DNA from: an uncultured Subdoligranulum sp.
Lineage (GTDB): Bacteria > Bacillota > Clostridia > Oscillospirales > Ruminococcaceae
NCBI GenBank assembly: GCA_904374465.1
Contig: CAJFFY010000066.1
Coordinates: 1 to 5,053, forward strand
DNA: 5,053 nt
Direction: 5' to 3'
Positions 3,967 to 5,053 of the stretch are shown here, piece by piece; positions within the stretch are counted from its first letter, which is position 1; every line of letters starts with the position of its first letter. Position numbers and translations under genes: made by a program. The notes under the pieces are model-generated. The model ran no database searches, was not told the origin of the DNA, and saw only the letters and a list, made by a program, of their open reading frames with translations.

Positions 3967-4365
3967 ATGAATAAAAAAACAGATAATTCACGGCTCAAAT
4001 ATCGTATAACTGTAGGTCTAAATAGTGACCAATATTATCAGTTTAAGGAAGAAGCATTCCTTCACGATATGTCGTTATCACGGTACATAAGATATCGATT
4101 GCTATTGAGTGAAAATTATGGTGTTACTTTAACGGATGAACAGGACAAAACATTGCTTGAATTAGTTAAGATATTGCGTCCAATGTCGAACAATCTCAAT
4201 CAAGCACAACGAGTATTTAACAGTAAGGGTTATCGTAATGAAGAAGCTTCAAATGAGGCTCACAAATTGGCGCAAGTGATCAACGAATTACTTAAAGAAT
4301 TTGACGATAAACGAACCCAAAATTTCTTAATCAAATTTATCAAAAATAAGGGTGGCGAATTATGA
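3967..4365 (+). CDS. mobC: MobC-like relaxosome accessory protein (132 aa)
   Basis: A DNA-binding helper that loads and positions the relaxase at oriT. The N-terminal half has a ribbon-helix-helix arrangement: a strand at KYRITVGL (11-18), a helix at about 20-33 and a second helix beginning SLSRYIRYRLLL (36-47). The centre carries LRPMSNNLNQAQRVFN (70-85), a motif typical of the MobC family. The tail is Lys-rich. The ATG at 3967 is preferred because GAGGCGG (3956-3962) precedes it at 4 nt (anti-SD pairing is imperfect). ATGs at 3940 and 3943 would add nine or eight residues but lack a ribosome site. The stop TGA (4363-4365) is followed at once, in the same frame, by the TTG start of the relaxase gene, so the two are translationally coupled. 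Confidence 0.85.
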   Translation: MNKKTDNSRLKYRITVGLNSDQYYQFKEEAFLHDMSLSRYIRYRLLLSENYGVTLTDEQDKTLLELVKILRPMSNNLNQAQRVFNSKGYRNEEASNEAHKLAQVINELLKEFDDKRTQNFLIKFIKNKGGEL

Positions 4366-5053
4366 TTGGCAACGGTTCAAGTCACGGGTATAAAGAATGC
4401 CAAAGATAGGCTCAATTATTTGCAGGAAGAGGCACACTACACTGATGATTATGTCCAATCACGAAATAGCTTTATAGGTGGTAGTGTTGATGCCGAAATG
4501 GCTGATAGTTTATTTGCTAAGTTGAACAGGTTCACGCATTCAAAGAACCAAGCATACCAAATAATACAATCGTTCAGTAGTGATGAGTTTAATTACACAA
4601 ATTATGATCCTCAACGGGCTAATGAGTTAGGTTGTAAACTCGCTGAACAAGTTCTTCAAGATAAGGGTGTCAATGCACCTTATATTGTGTTCACACAAGC
4701 CGATGGAAAAGGTCACCATGTGCACAACCATATATTACTTTGTAACTTCACTGATAAAGGAAAGACAATCCCACACGGATTATCATTTTTTAAAGTAAGA
4801 GATATAAATGATGGTGTGATGACAGAAGCACAAAGTAGTGTACAGATCAAGTTAATCAATTCACGCAATGTTGATAATGCAGATCGCCAAGATCCACTAA
4901 CTGGTAAATATGGTAAATCACACAAGCACAAAACGGATAGACAAGTTAAGACTGATGATTTGAGATCTGATGTAATGAACGCAATTGACCAATCACGCAA
5001 TCGCGAAGAGTTAATCAGAAATCTTGAATTATTAAATATTCAGATAGTTAAAC
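4366..5053 (+). CDS. mobA: MobA relaxase, N-terminal part with the nuclease domain (405 aa when joined to 3-629)
   Basis: Relaxase that nicks one strand at oriT and pilots it into the recipient. The start is TTG 4366: the preceding codon is the mobC stop, GGGTGG (4350-4355) lies 10 nt upstream, and the resulting MATVQVTGIKNAKDRLNYL resembles the N-terminus of staphylococcal pC221 MobA as I recall it (MATTKLGNTKSASRAINY). Y18 is the likely catalytic tyrosine. A conserved IIQSF follows (66-70), then the metal-binding GHHVHNHILL with H118, H120 and H122. The first His of the usual HTD-type motif is replaced: the text reads TQADGKG. These features place it in the MOBP class, pC221-like. A mobB frame overlapping mobA, as in pC221, is not evident. 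The window cuts the gene after codon 229; its remainder is at 3-629. Without the TTG start the N-terminal domain would be missed, because the nearby ATG at 4362 is out of frame and closes after 15 codons. Confidence 0.92.
   Translation, partial: MATVQVTGIKNAKDRLNYLQEEAHYTDDYVQSRNSFIGGSVDAEMADSLFAKLNRFTHSKNQAYQIIQSFSSDEFNYTNYDPQRANELGCKLAEQVLQDKGVNAPYIVFTQADGKGHHVHNHILLCNFTDKGKTIPHGLSFFKVRDINDGVMTEAQSSVQIKLINSRNVDNADRQDPLTGKYGKSHKHKTDRQVKTDDLRSDVMNAIDQSRNREELIRNLELLNIQIVK
4955..5053. repeat. Terminal direct repeat, copy 2 (circularity overlap)
   Basis: Identical to 1-99. It lies inside the relaxase gene, and its frame matches that of copy 1, so the molecule closes as a 4954-bp circle. Confidence 0.93.

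Noticed and set aside
4362..4409. Small ORF from ATG 4362 as the mobA start
   Set aside because: It stops after 15 codons and is in a different frame from the relaxase.

Overview
The window is best read as one complete small mobilizable plasmid cut open at an arbitrary point. Bases 1-99 are identical to 4955-5053, the usual mark of a circular assembly with an overlap, so the inferred circle is 4954 bp. The relaxase gene runs across the cut. AT-rich composition, strong AGGAGG-type ribosome sites, a CopG-like repressor ahead of rep and a pC221-like mobC-mobA pair point to a low-GC Gram-positive host. A lactic acid bacterium (Lactobacillales) is my best guess, but the sequence alone does not fix the genus.

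Layout. (1) 3-629: 3' part of mobA. (2) 630-1017: a non-coding chain of hairpins, including an imperfect 127-nt foldback (688-814) and a hairpin displaying TAGCGA (881-916). These are candidates for single-strand or double-strand replication origins. They are followed by an extended -10 promoter embedded in repeated ATGTAWT operators. (3) 1018-1209: a 63-aa ribbon-helix-helix protein (CopG-like). (4) 1210-1632: the rep leader, densely folded, with a GC-rich hairpin, an attenuator-like set of repeats and a tandem 71-bp iteron-bearing repeat whose differences preserve base pairing. (5) 1633-3234: rep, a HUH endonuclease joined to a superfamily 3 helicase, the architecture of CRESS-DNA virus Reps, with an SSB-like acidic tail. 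A clear terminator follows. (6) 3352-3675: a small HTH plus coiled-coil protein of unknown role. (7) 3676-3966: the presumed oriT region, with a three-way-junction fold and an inverted repeat sitting on the mob promoter. (8) 3967-4365 mobC, and 4366 onward mobA, starting at TTG directly after the mobC stop in the same frame.

Working model. Rep nicks a double-strand origin and unwinds the plasmid itself. The CopG-like protein and possibly an antisense RNA or attenuator hold copy number down. MobC and MobA form a relaxosome at oriT so that the plasmid can be transferred by a helper conjugation system. No coupling protein, type IV secretion, resistance, bacteriocin or toxin gene is present. The most notable items are the virus-like Rep on a bacterial plasmid, the covarying tandem repeat in its leader, and the stop-start junction of mobC and mobA.
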